Positions 1 through 5,915 are shown, counted from the first letter of the stretch. The stretch is 6,599 nt of DNA from an uncultured Collinsella sp. (GCA_902482615.1 CABTAA010000095.1:1-6599); one strand, 5' to 3'. Notes: generated by a model from the letters alone, not told the origin. Numbers and translations: made by a program.

Positions 1-534
1 GTCCTCGTTCTCGAGCCACTGCTCTTGCAGATGCGCGCCCGAGGCGAGCTCGTGCTCAACGACCTCGACAAAACTCGAGGCAGGGCAGCCGTATACGTCG
101 ACGCCGGCATCCAGGTCCTGGATGGCACGCGTGTAAGCGCCTGAGCGAATGGTGAGGTTGGTGGCGAGCACGCCCACCCGGCGCGTGCGGGTGCTGTTGA
201 TTGCCGCGCGTGCGCCCGGTGCGATCACACCGATGACGGGGACGTCGAGCACCTGCTGGGCCAAACGCAAGGCCGCAGCGGTCGCCGTATTGCAGGCGAT
301 GACCATGATCTTGACGTCGTGCTTCGACAGCCAACGGCCCGCCTGCAGTGCAAACGAGCGCACCTCGTCCTCGGTGCGGGTGCCGTAGGGGCAGCGCTTG
401 GTGTCGCCAAAGTAGTAGACGGACTCGTGCGGCAACGCCGTTGCGATGGCGCGTGCAACCGTCAGACCGCCCAGACCAGAATCGAACACGCCAATCGGGC
501 GCGTGTCGCCTGCCGGATTCTCGATATCGGACAT
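1..534 (-). CDS. murI: Glutamate racemase MurI, N-terminal 178 residues (C-terminus beyond window edge)
   Basis: The enzyme interconverts L- and D-glutamate in the cytoplasm without a cofactor and supplies D-Glu for the peptidoglycan stem peptide. The translation shows the family's N-terminal signature: IGVFDSGLGGLTV at residues 14-26 (Asp18-Ser19), YFGDTKRCPYG at 41-51, and the first catalytic cysteine in ACNTAT (Cys81). APGARAA (106-112) and GVLAT (121-125) also match the family. The second catalytic cysteine (usual motif GCTHY) would lie just past residue 178 and is off the window, so activity cannot be fully judged. The ATG at 532-534 is preceded by GGTGAGG, a Shine-Dalgarno-like site a few bases upstream. 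The gene lies 53 bases after the HAD gene on the same strand with no terminator between, so it is probably the last visible gene of a murE-HAD-murI operon. The family call is firm; only the C-terminal half is unseen. Confidence 0.95.
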   Translation of the reverse strand, partial: MSDIENPAGDTRPIGVFDSGLGGLTVARAIATALPHESVYYFGDTKRCPYGTRTEDEVRSFALQAGRWLSKHDVKIMVIACNTATAAALRLAQQVLDVPVIGVIAPGARAAINSTRTRRVGVLATNLTIRSGAYTRAIQDLDAGVDVYGCPASSFVEVVEHELASGAHLQEQWLENED

Positions 535-587
535 TACCTCACCAGATTCTCTCTCGAAAAGATATGGCTCAGCGCGATAGGACCGCA

Positions 588-1499
588 CTACGAACGGGCC
601 GCGACGAGCAGCTCTGCCGTTGCCGCCCAGCCATCGACAATCTTGCCGCGCGTGACGTAGGCGTTATCGCAAACATCCAGGAACTCGGGCGCGCCGGCGC
701 TGGTCAAACCGTTCTCGACCAGGCAGAACGTGCCCACGTGGTCAGCCATGTAGAAGTCGGACTCGGAATCGCCGAGCGCCAGCGTCTCCTCGCGCTCGAT
801 ACCAAGGTGCTCGCAGAAACGTGCGATGGCAACGCCCTTGTTGAGACCGGCGGGATTGATGTTAAACGCGCGGCCATCCTCGACGCGTTCGAGCTCGAGC
901 GTCGTCGGTTTGGACAGATGAGTCAGATGGCCGTTGCAGGCCCAGACCAGGCCGCAGCCAGCCTCATCAAGAATGGCCTGGACCTCGTCGTCGGGCACAT
1001 CGCCGCGCATGCCGACGGTGACCTCGCGGTACTTGTAGCCAGTCGACATGTCGTTGTGGTACTCGATCTTATGCGGCCAGCGGGCGAGAATCTTCTCGCA
1101 CACGCCGGTCTGCTCGATCACCTGATGCGGCGTGAGGCCGCAGGCGGGGTCGTAGGGCATATCGCCGGTCAGATACTCCCAATCGTTGGCCTTGAGGTCG
1201 TACATGACCAGACCACCCATCTCGCCGATGTAGGAGTTGAGGCCGAGCACGCGCGCATCCTCGTGAATCATGGTGCGGTTGCGGCCCGAGGTGGGGACCA
1301 CCTGGATGCCGGCGCGGGCAAGTGCCACGACAGCCCCGACGAGCTTGGTCGAGGGGTTGCCGTCGTTGTCGCGCAGCACGCACGAGCCGGGCGCGAGCAT
1401 GGTGGCGTCCAGATCGGTAAAGACGTACTTAACCTTGGCAAGACGCTCGCGCATCTCGCCCGAAAGCTCAGCGACGGTCGGCAGGGTATTGTGGGACAT
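588..1499 (-). CDS. HAD-superfamily hydrolase (Cof/IIB-like phosphatase), substrate unknown
   Basis: This is a 303-residue protein with all four HAD motifs. Motif I is FTDLDAT (nucleophile Asp29, acid/base Asp31). Motif II is PTSGR (residues 69-73), motif III is Lys221 in GLNKGVA, and motif IV is LGDSESD (Asp244 and Asp248, metal binding). The roughly 145-residue stretch between motifs II and III is about right for a C2-type cap, as in Cof-type phosphatases acting on sugar phosphates and similar small phosphoesters. There is no signal peptide or membrane segment, so it should be cytoplasmic. I chose the ATG at 1497-1499 because GGAG sits six bases upstream. A longer frame start at 1553 would overlap the end of murE and add unlike residues. 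It lies 34 bases after murE and 53 before murI, so it is probably co-transcribed with cell-wall precursor genes. That context hints at a wall-related or housekeeping phosphatase, but the sequence does not identify a substrate. Confidence 0.88.
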   Translation of the reverse strand: MSHNTLPTVAELSGEMRERLAKVKYVFTDLDATMLAPGSCVLRDNDGNPSTKLVGAVVALARAGIQVVPTSGRNRTMIHEDARVLGLNSYIGEMGGLVMYDLKANDWEYLTGDMPYDPACGLTPHQVIEQTGVCEKILARWPHKIEYHNDMSTGYKYREVTVGMRGDVPDDEVQAILDEAGCGLVWACNGHLTHLSKPTTLELERVEDGRAFNINPAGLNKGVAIARFCEHLGIEREETLALGDSESDFYMADHVGTFCLVENGLTSAGAPEFLDVCDNAYVTRGKIVDGWAATAELLVAARS

Positions 1500-1533
1500 G
1501 GTCACTCCATTTACGTAGAAGGGGCTTCTGGTC

Positions 1534-3051
1534 TTAGGCATCGTACGCCGCAAGGGTGCGCTTGAGAATCGAACCGTCGCGCTCGCAAGGCTCGGGTCCG
1601 TTCTTGCGCAGCATACGCTCTTCCTCGCCCTTACCGGTCACGATGACCACGGCAGGACGGACGGTTTCGCGCACGGCAGTCTCGATAGCGGCAACGCGAT
1701 CAGTCACGATTTGCCAGTTATCATTTCCCTGCGCTTGAACGTTGCGCGCGATCTCGGCGCAAATATCCTCGACATCCTCGGGGCCGGGGTCATCCTCGGT
1801 AATCACGATTCGGTCGGCATACTTGCCAGCGGCGATACCCATTGTGGTGCGCCGATCGACACCCTTACCGCCCGTAGCACCAAATACAACCGCCAGCTCG
1901 CGCTCGGGATAGTTCTCGCGCAAGTCACGCAGGAGCGTCTCGAGGCTCATGCCGTTATGTGCAAAATCGACGATTCCCAGGATTTTGCCCGATACGGACG
2001 GATAGAGCTCCATGCGGCCGGGAACGAAGACGCCCTCAAAGCCATGGACGATACCCTCTTCGGAAATGCCCAAGGCCTCGGCGCAGGCAATAGCGGCAAG
2101 CGCGTTGGACACATTGAACTTAACCGGCGTGGGAATCACAATGTCGCGCGTAAAGCGGGGCGTGCGCACCGTTGCCACCACGCCGCAGTCGCCATTACGA
2201 ATCGCCAGCGCGAGCACGTCGGCACGCTCGTCGGTCAGGGAGAACGTCACCGTACGTTCGCAACGAGATGCCGCCTCGAGCACGCAATCGACCTTATCCA
2301 TATCGAGATTGACCACGGCAAAACGGCTCTGCGAGAAGATTTTGAGCTTGCTGGCAAAGTAATCCTCGAGCGTCGGATGCTCAATCGGCGAAATGTGATC
2401 CTCGCCGATATTGGTAAAGGCTCCGACTTCAAAGGCGATCTTGCCCGTGCGCTCGTATTTGAGGCCCTGGCTCGATGCCTCCATAACCAGCCACGGGGCA
2501 CCCGCCTCCGCGGCATGCGCGATGCGAGACTGCAGCAGGAAGGATTCGGGGGTCGTCAGTTTGGAAGGGCCTGCCTCGATGCCGTCGTCGAACTCAATGC
2601 CCGTATTAAGAGCGGGTCGATGACAGCCCGTAAGCTTGGCCTCGTTGGCGAGAATGCCGCGCAGATAAAAGCTGCAGGTCGACTTGCCCTTGGTGCCTGT
2701 AAAGGCGCAGACCTTCACCTTACCCGACGGGTGCCCATAAAAGACATCTGCCACCACGGCGAGCGTGCGACGAATATCACTCACAATCACCGCGGGAAGA
2801 TCAACATCGTAATCGACCTCGGAAACGTAGGCCACGGCGCCATCAGCGATTGCCGAAAGCAGGTACTCGCACTTAAACGCACGGCCCTTGCAGACGAACA
2901 ACGTGCCCGGACGCACCTGGCGCGAGTCATCAGTTGCAAACTCAATGCGCTGGTCGTACGAAGCGCTCGGTCTGGAAACAACAAGGTCATCTTCCTCGAG
3001 CAACTCTATATAGCGCATCAGAGTTAGCTTCTCTTGTGTCGGACTCGACAT
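1534..3051 (-). CDS. murE: UDP-N-acetylmuramoyl-tripeptide synthetase (MurE-type Mur ligase), probably not DAP-specific
   Basis: This ATP-dependent cytoplasmic ligase adds the third amino acid to UDP-MurNAc-L-Ala-D-Glu. The protein has 505 residues, a normal length for MurE. The N-terminal UDP-binding domain includes DSRQVRPGTLFVC (42-54). The ATPase domain has the P-loop TGTKGKST (118-125), LVMEASSQGL (188-197), TNIGEDHI (213-220) and the conserved lysine region YFASKLKIF (231-239). The C-terminal domain has GRMEL (345-349), VDFAHNG (361-367), FGATGGKG (390-397) and VTGKGEEERM (471-480). The substrate-choice position reads DDPGPED (420-426), not the DNPR of meso-DAP enzymes. This suggests L-Lys, L-Orn or another diamino acid, which is an inference. 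The P-loop GTKGK, in place of the common GTNGK, also occurs in some lysine-adding MurE proteins. The start at 3051 is chosen for GAGAGG seven bases upstream. The frame stays open to 3219, but the extra residues do not look like MurE. It is the first gene of the probable operon; a GATAAT at 3127-3132 (minus strand) is a possible -10 without a good -35. Confidence 0.92.
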   Translation of the reverse strand: MSSPTQEKLTLMRYIELLEEDDLVVSRPSASYDQRIEFATDDSRQVRPGTLFVCKGRAFKCEYLLSAIADGAVAYVSEVDYDVDLPAVIVSDIRRTLAVVADVFYGHPSGKVKVCAFTGTKGKSTCSFYLRGILANEAKLTGCHRPALNTGIEFDDGIEAGPSKLTTPESFLLQSRIAHAAEAGAPWLVMEASSQGLKYERTGKIAFEVGAFTNIGEDHISPIEHPTLEDYFASKLKIFSQSRFAVVNLDMDKVDCVLEAASRCERTVTFSLTDERADVLALAIRNGDCGVVATVRTPRFTRDIVIPTPVKFNVSNALAAIACAEALGISEEGIVHGFEGVFVPGRMELYPSVSGKILGIVDFAHNGMSLETLLRDLRENYPERELAVVFGATGGKGVDRRTTMGIAAGKYADRIVITEDDPGPEDVEDICAEIARNVQAQGNDNWQIVTDRVAAIETAVRETVRPAVVIVTGKGEEERMLRKNGPEPCERDGSILKRTLAAYDA

Positions 3052-3184
3052 ACAAAGACCTCTCTCGCTAAATTCAGCCTTAAAGGGCAAAAGACGTCCC
3101 GCGGCAGAAACGATGAAACATTCTGTATTATCAACCATCCTAATATGCCACCTGGCCTTGCGCGCACTGCAGCCTTCTAAAAAA

Positions 3185-3213
3185 TTGCATGGACTGTGCT
3201 GTGGGTCAATAAA
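3185..3213 (+). promoter_or_regulatory. Weak candidate promoter for an asnB leader or short RNA
   Basis: TTGCAT (3185-3190) and AATAAA (3208-3213) are spaced by exactly 17 bases. They match the -35 consensus at 3 of 6 positions and the -10 at 4 of 6. Initiation about seven bases downstream, near 3220, would start the RNA at the foot of the 3218-3262 stem. The hexamers are poor and the call rests mainly on this positional agreement. Confidence 0.25.
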
Positions 3214-3217
3214 TGGC

Positions 3218-3325
3218 AACAGTGTCCACCCCGCGTAAAAACAGGGAAATCTGGATGCTGTTCTTTAACATAGCGTTCACAACCACGACCCGCCGCTTCG
3301 TCTGAAGATCGGGCCGTGGTTTTTT
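3218..3325 (+). ncRNA. Candidate structured leader (attenuator) of asnB, or free-standing short RNA of about 105 nt
   Basis: Two hairpins stand in order. The first pairs AACAGTGTCCA (3218-3228) with TGGATGCTGTT (3252-3262): 11 pairs, of which two are G-U wobbles. Its loop contains CCCC and GGG that could pair further. The second is the terminator at 3281-3325. There is no plus-strand gene upstream, so the terminator must act on RNA that starts in this intergenic region. I looked for a T-box (AGGGTGG...ACCGCG) and for known riboswitch cores and did not recognise any. It could be transcription attenuation of asnB, or an independent small RNA with asnB served by a separate promoter downstream. 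The sequence alone does not decide between them. Confidence 0.35.
3281..3325 (+). terminator. Rho-independent terminator oriented toward asnB, 125 bases before its start codon
   Basis: AACCACGACCCG (3281-3292) pairs with CGGGCCGTGGTT (3310-3321), 12 positions with a single A-C mismatch. The top of the hairpin is closed by CTTC-GTCT-GAAG (3296-3307). Six T residues (3320-3325) follow on the plus strand. The minus-strand reading pairs even better, because the mismatch becomes a G-U wobble, but it lacks a T-run. The active direction is therefore plus. Confidence 0.78.
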
Positions 3326-3397
3326 CGGTTCGCTCGGCGCTTATGCCTTATCACGAAACAAAAGATTGGCATGATAGTAAAGATTATTTGACATCAG

Positions 3398-3418
3398 CTG
3401 CCGCGATCCTTGCGGCAG
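3398..3418 (+). promoter_or_regulatory. Perfect 7-bp hairpin or operator-like inverted repeat in the asnB 5' region
   Basis: CTGCCGC (3398-3404) and GCGGCAG (3412-3418) are perfect inverted copies around a 7-base loop. The repeat ends 32 bases before the asnB ATG and just downstream of TTGACA (3388-3393). It could be a protein operator or an mRNA stem affecting asnB expression. No T-run follows, so it is not a terminator. Confidence 0.35.
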
Positions 3419-3450
3419 TACACCTGAGCCGTCAGCAGAAAGGATCTTGC

Positions 3451-5319
3451 ATGTGCGGTTTTGTCGGTTTTACCGGTACAGATGAACAGAGTGAGCTGGT
3501 TCTCACGGCCATGATGAATCGCATCATCCACCGTGGTCCCGATATGGGCGGCCAGCATATCGTCGACAACGTTGCCCTTGGCTTCCGTCGTCTTTCGATT
3601 CTTGATCTTTCCGAAGCTGGAGCTCAGCCCATGTCGAGCGACGACGGCAAGGTCACGATTGTCTTCAACGGAGAGATCTACAACTTCCAGGAGCTTCGCG
3701 CCGAGCTGGAGGCAGCCGGCTACGCCTTCCACTGCAACGCCGATACCGAGGTCCTGGTACACGGCTACGAGGAGTGGGGCGAGGACCTGGTCAACCGCCT
3801 GCGCGGCATGTACGCGTTCGTGATTCACGACCAGAACAAGAACAAGCTCTTTGGCGCTCGTGACATCTTTGGTATCAAGCCGTTCTATTACTACCAGGCA
3901 TCCGATGGCTCACTGCTGTTTGGCTCCGAGATCAAGAGCTTCCTGGACCATCCCAAGTTCGAGAAGGCCGTCAACCACGACGCGCTGCGCCCCTACCTGA
4001 CGCTGCAATTCCCCGCCACGGAGGAGACCTTCTTTAAGGGCGTGTTCAAGCTTGCCCCGGCGCATTGCTTTACGTATGACCTGACGACCAACACCATGAA
4101 CATCAAGCGTTACTGGAGCTGTGACTTCACCGACGACAACTCCAAGACCTTCGAGGAGTACGTTGACGAGTGCGACAAGGTCGTGCACGAAAGCGTCGCT
4201 GCGCACCGAATCGCCGATGTTAAGGTGGGCTCGTTCCTTTCTGGCGGCGTGGACTCCAGCTACATTGCCGCCTGTCTCATGCCCGACACCACGTATTCTG
4301 TCGGCTTCGATTACAAGAACTTCAACGAGACCAACTATGCTGCCGAGCTTTCCGACAAGCTGGGCATCAAGAACGTTCGCAAAATGATTACCGCCGACGA
4401 GTTCTTCGATGCACTGCCCGATATCCAGTACCACATGGACGAGCCGCAATCGAACCTGTCCAGCGTGCCGCTGTACTATCTGGCGCAGATGGCTTCCGAG
4501 GAGGTCACCGTCGTCCTTTCGGGCGAGGGTGCCGACGAGCTGTTTGCCGGCTATGAGTGGTACGAGGACACCCCCGAGATGCGCTCCTTTAAGAAGCACG
4601 TGCCGCTCGGCGTACGTCGCGCCCTGGGCTCACTCGTTCAGCATCTCCCCTACTTTAAGGGCCACAACTTCCTGACGAAATGCGCCGAGGTTCCCGAGCG
4701 CTGGTATGTGGGTCAGGCAAAGGTGTTCGACCCGTCCGAGGTCGACGAGGTGCTCAAGCCTGCTTATGACACCGGCAAGAACGCCGCCGAAATGTGCGCC
4801 GAGTACTACAAGCAGGTTCCCAACTGCTGCGAGCTTTCCAAGAAACAGTATCTGGATATGAACATGTGGCTGCCGGGCGACATCCTGCTCAAGGCCGATA
4901 AGATGTGCATGGCGCATTCTCTGGAGCTTCGCGTCCCGTTCCTGGACAAGAAGGTCATGGAGTTTGCCGAGCACATTCCCGCCAACTACCGTGTTAACGA
5001 AGAAGGCTGCAAGCTCGTCCTGCGTCACGCCGCCAACCGCACGCTGCCCGACGAGTGGGCAACGCGCAAGAAGGTGGGCTTCCCCGTACCGGTCAAGTTC
5101 TGGCTGCGCGAGCAAAAGTACTACGACTACGTAAAGGAATACTTCACCGCACCGTGGGCTGCTGATTTCTTTGACACCAATGTGCTCATGAAACTGCTCG
5201 ACGATCACTTTGAGGGCCGCGCGCTCAACCAGCGCAAGATCTATACCGCGCTGACGTTCCTCATCTGGTACAAGCGCTTCTTTATCGACGAGGACAAGGG
5301 CGCCGAAGTCGCCGCGTAA
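3451..5319 (+). CDS. asnB: Asparagine synthetase, glutamine-hydrolysing (AsnB family)
   Basis: The enzyme makes asparagine from aspartate, ATP and glutamine; ammonia from the N-terminal glutaminase reaches the C-terminal synthetase site. The protein has 622 residues, normal for the family. The start is fixed by MCGFVG: Cys2 becomes the N-terminal nucleophile once Met is removed. AAAGGA seven bases upstream is the ribosome binding site. Glutaminase motifs are HRGPD (27-31), RRLSILD (46-52), NGEIYN (73-78) and ADTE (97-100). Synthetase motifs are the PP-loop SGGVDSS (264-270), SVGFD (283-287), LSGEGADELFAGY (356-368), KADKMCMAHSLELRVPFLD (481-499) and RKKVGFPVP (539-547). All expected catalytic residues are present. 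It stands alone on the plus strand, divergent from the murE operon, with no clear terminator before tRNA-Val. Some AsnB-family proteins (B. subtilis AsnB, corynebacterial LtsA) amidate peptidoglycan precursors, so a wall role cannot be excluded. Confidence 0.96.
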   Translation: MCGFVGFTGTDEQSELVLTAMMNRIIHRGPDMGGQHIVDNVALGFRRLSILDLSEAGAQPMSSDDGKVTIVFNGEIYNFQELRAELEAAGYAFHCNADTEVLVHGYEEWGEDLVNRLRGMYAFVIHDQNKNKLFGARDIFGIKPFYYYQASDGSLLFGSEIKSFLDHPKFEKAVNHDALRPYLTLQFPATEETFFKGVFKLAPAHCFTYDLTTNTMNIKRYWSCDFTDDNSKTFEEYVDECDKVVHESVAAHRIADVKVGSFLSGGVDSSYIAACLMPDTTYSVGFDYKNFNETNYAAELSDKLGIKNVRKMITADEFFDALPDIQYHMDEPQSNLSSVPLYYLAQMASEEVTVVLSGEGADELFAGYEWYEDTPEMRSFKKHVPLGVRRALGSLVQHLPYFKGHNFLTKCAEVPERWYVGQAKVFDPSEVDEVLKPAYDTGKNAAEMCAEYYKQVPNCCELSKKQYLDMNMWLPGDILLKADKMCMAHSLELRVPFLDKKVMEFAEHIPANYRVNEEGCKLVLRHAANRTLPDEWATRKKVGFPVPVKFWLREQKYYDYVKEYFTAPWAADFFDTNVLMKLLDDHFEGRALNQRKIYTALTFLIWYKRFFIDEDKGAEVAA

Positions 5320-5338
5320 GTTTCGTTATGAATTAGCG

Positions 5339-5366
5339 GTGAACAGCACGGGGTTTCCGCTATACT
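5339..5366 (+). promoter_or_regulatory. Promoter of tRNA-Val
   Basis: TATACT (5361-5366) matches the -10 consensus at 5 of 6 positions and lies 10 bases before the mature tRNA 5' end. The -35 is weak: GTGAAC at 5339-5344 gives a 16-base spacer. An imperfect inverted repeat (AGCGG 5335-5339, CCGCT 5357-5361) overlaps this promoter. It has no T-run, so it does not look like an asnB terminator. Confidence 0.55.
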
Positions 5367-5376
5367 CAATCCTTGC

Positions 5377-5452
5377 GGGCGATTGGCGCAACGGTTAGCG
5401 CAGGTGCTTTACACGCACAAGGCTGGGGGTTCGAATCCCTCATCGCCCACCA
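5377..5452 (+). tRNA. tRNA-Val, anticodon TAC (reads GTA and, by wobble, other GTN codons)
   Basis: A 76-nt cloverleaf with encoded CCA. The acceptor stem GGGCGAT (5377-5383) pairs perfectly with ATCGCCC (5442-5448), followed by discriminator A5449 and CCA. The D-arm is GCGC-AACGGTTA-GCGC. The anticodon loop is TTTACAC (5408-5414), with anticodon TAC at 5410-5412. The T-arm is GGGGG-TTCGAAT-CCCTC (5425-5441). The anticodon stem GGTGC/GCACA has a G-A mismatch at its outermost pair (27-43); all else is regular. It has its own -10 upstream and a terminator 10 bases after CCA, so it is probably transcribed alone, perhaps also by read-through from asnB. Confidence 0.96.
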
Positions 5453-5520
5453 CTGAATTGATAGGCTCCCAGAAATGGGGGCCTTTCGTTTTCGTGCCCA
5501 GTGCAGAGGGATTCGAACCC
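5436..5520 (+). repeat. Tandem repeat unit A: tRNA-Val 3' end, terminator and antisense T-arm
   Basis: This stretch begins inside the tRNA T-arm and reappears about 185 bases downstream at 5621-5706. Positions 5436-5487 match 5621-5672 at 44 of 52 bases at a constant offset of 185. The match then weakens and returns at the T-arm-like box 5508-5520, now at offset 186. Unit A ends with GAGGGATTCGAACCC (5506-5520), the exact reverse complement of tRNA bases 5427-5441. Confidence 0.75.
5463..5492 (+). terminator. Rho-independent terminator of tRNA-Val
   Basis: AGGCTCCC (5463-5470) pairs with GGGGGCCT (5477-5484), 8 pairs including one wobble, around the loop AGAAAT. It is followed by TTTCGTTTT. 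It lies directly downstream of the tRNA and has no other gene to serve. Confidence 0.8.
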
Positions 5521-5620
5521 GCAAGGGTGCGGAGCTGAGGAAACGCGAAGCGTTTTCCAGCGCAGCACGCGAGGAGCGAAGCGACGAAGCGAAAGCGGGC
5601 GGCGCCAGCCGCACGCGACA
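5521..5620. other. G+C-rich spacer of the repeat unit, with hairpins and GAAGCG iterations
   Basis: There is no credible gene here. It holds a hairpin GGAAACGC-GAA-GCGTTTTCC (5539-5558, one bulged T) and another GCGGC-GCCA-GCCGC (5599-5612). GAAGCG occurs three times (5547, 5578, 5586). Open frames run through on both strands, with translations of the RDSNPQ type that commonly arises when DNA around tRNA T-arms is translated. I regard these as artefacts. The block looks like a mobile or amplified intergenic repeat. Confidence 0.5.
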
Positions 5621-5706
5621 TCCCTCATCGCCCGCCACAGAATTGTTAGGCCTCCAGCGATGGAGGCCTTTCCTTTTTTCGGGCCCTTTTCATGGGATGC
5701 GAACCC
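5621..5706 (+). repeat. Tandem repeat unit B: decayed copy of tRNA-Val tail, terminator and antisense T-arm
   Basis: Positions 5621-5637 repeat the last 17 bases of the tRNA with one change (discriminator A to G). The terminator copy and the box GGGATGCGAACCC (5694-5706) follow; the box differs by one base from GGGATTCGAACCC in unit A. No acceptor, D or anticodon arm precedes this copy, so it is a 3' fragment and not a second tRNA gene. Similarity to unit A ends at 5706. Confidence 0.75.
5648..5679 (+). terminator. Second rho-independent terminator, in repeat unit B
   Basis: AGGCCTCC (5648-5655) pairs perfectly with GGAGGCCT (5662-5669) around AGCGAT, followed by TTTCCTTTTTT. Compared with the unit A terminator, C-G has become T-A (5468/5479 versus 5653/5664) and a T-G wobble has become C-G. 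Pairing is kept despite sequence change. It would act as a back-up terminator for the tRNA transcript. Confidence 0.75.
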
Positions 5707-5731
5707 ATCAGCGAGTCTGCCACAAAGGCCG

Positions 5732-5764
5732 TGGTCAAAAAATGGCAAAAATGAGTACTGCTAC
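5732..5764 (+). repeat. Left terminal inverted repeat of the MITE-like element
   Basis: It begins TGGTCAAAAAA and ends ATGAGTACTGCTAC. It pairs with 5916-5948 with five mismatches in 33 positions, three of which are adjacent (5743-5745). Confidence 0.65.
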
Positions 5765-5915
5765 TTTGCTTACAACATATAAAAAGATAGCATTTACTTA
5801 CGTTACGCAACATGTGTCCATTATAAGGACTAACAGTTGGATTAAAATCGTGTATTCATCGCCATTTCGTCTTGCTATCTAGCCTTATTAGTCCAAAATT
5901 GCTGCTACCAAATCG

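Larger units (their letters stand above)
3052..3450. other. Divergent intergenic region between murE and asnB (399 bp)
   Basis: No protein gene is supported here. In plus-strand order it holds a weak possible promoter (3185-3213), an imperfect stem (3218-3262), a strong plus-strand terminator hairpin (3281-3325), a perfect 7-bp hairpin (3398-3418) and the asnB ribosome binding site (AAAGGA, 3439-3444). TTGACA at 3388-3393 matches the -35 consensus exactly, but nothing resembling a -10 lies 16-18 bases downstream. The asnB frame is open back to 3316 and the murE frame back to 3219. Neither extension resembles its family. Confidence 0.7.

Noticed and set aside
348..1565. A 405-codon open frame on the plus strand opposite murI and HAD
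   Set aside because: It is a shadow frame of G+C-rich genes. The minus strand encodes MurI and HAD proteins with clear family motifs across the same bases.
1711..3027. A 438-codon open frame on the plus strand opposite murE
   Set aside because: It is a shadow of murE, whose minus-strand translation carries complete Mur ligase motifs.
3052..3219. In-frame N-terminal extension of murE by 56 residues
   Set aside because: The added residues do not resemble the Mur ligase N-terminus, and a good Shine-Dalgarno (GAGAGG) sits before the ATG at 3049-3051.
3220..3236. T-box-like string (GTCCACCCCGCG) in the asnB leader
   Set aside because: It lacks the conserved AGGGTGG...ACCGCG sequence, and no specifier-stem or antiterminator arrangement can be recognised.
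3273..3313. Faint resemblance to the short glutamine-binding RNA motif (CGTTCA ... GAAG)
   Set aside because: The conserved core GGAAGTAGG is absent, and the GAAG here is explained by the terminator's top stem.
3316..3450. In-frame N-terminal extension of asnB by 45 residues
   Set aside because: The family needs Cys directly after the initiator Met, and the ATG at 3451 has a proper ribosome binding site. The extension would also start inside the terminator hairpin.
3910..5208. Long minus-strand open frames opposite asnB
   Set aside because: Shadow frames; asnB has all catalytic motifs on the plus strand.
5480..5640. Possible minus-strand tRNA (T-loop GGGTTCGAATCCC)
   Set aside because: No matching acceptor stem, D-arm or CCA can be assembled around it; only the T-arm is present.
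5366..5882. Overlapping open frames around the tRNA and repeat on both strands, with RDSNPQ-like translations
   Set aside because: The pattern comes from translating tRNA T-arm sequence and its copies. The frames overlap the tRNA and terminators, lack ribosome binding sites and have no domain character.
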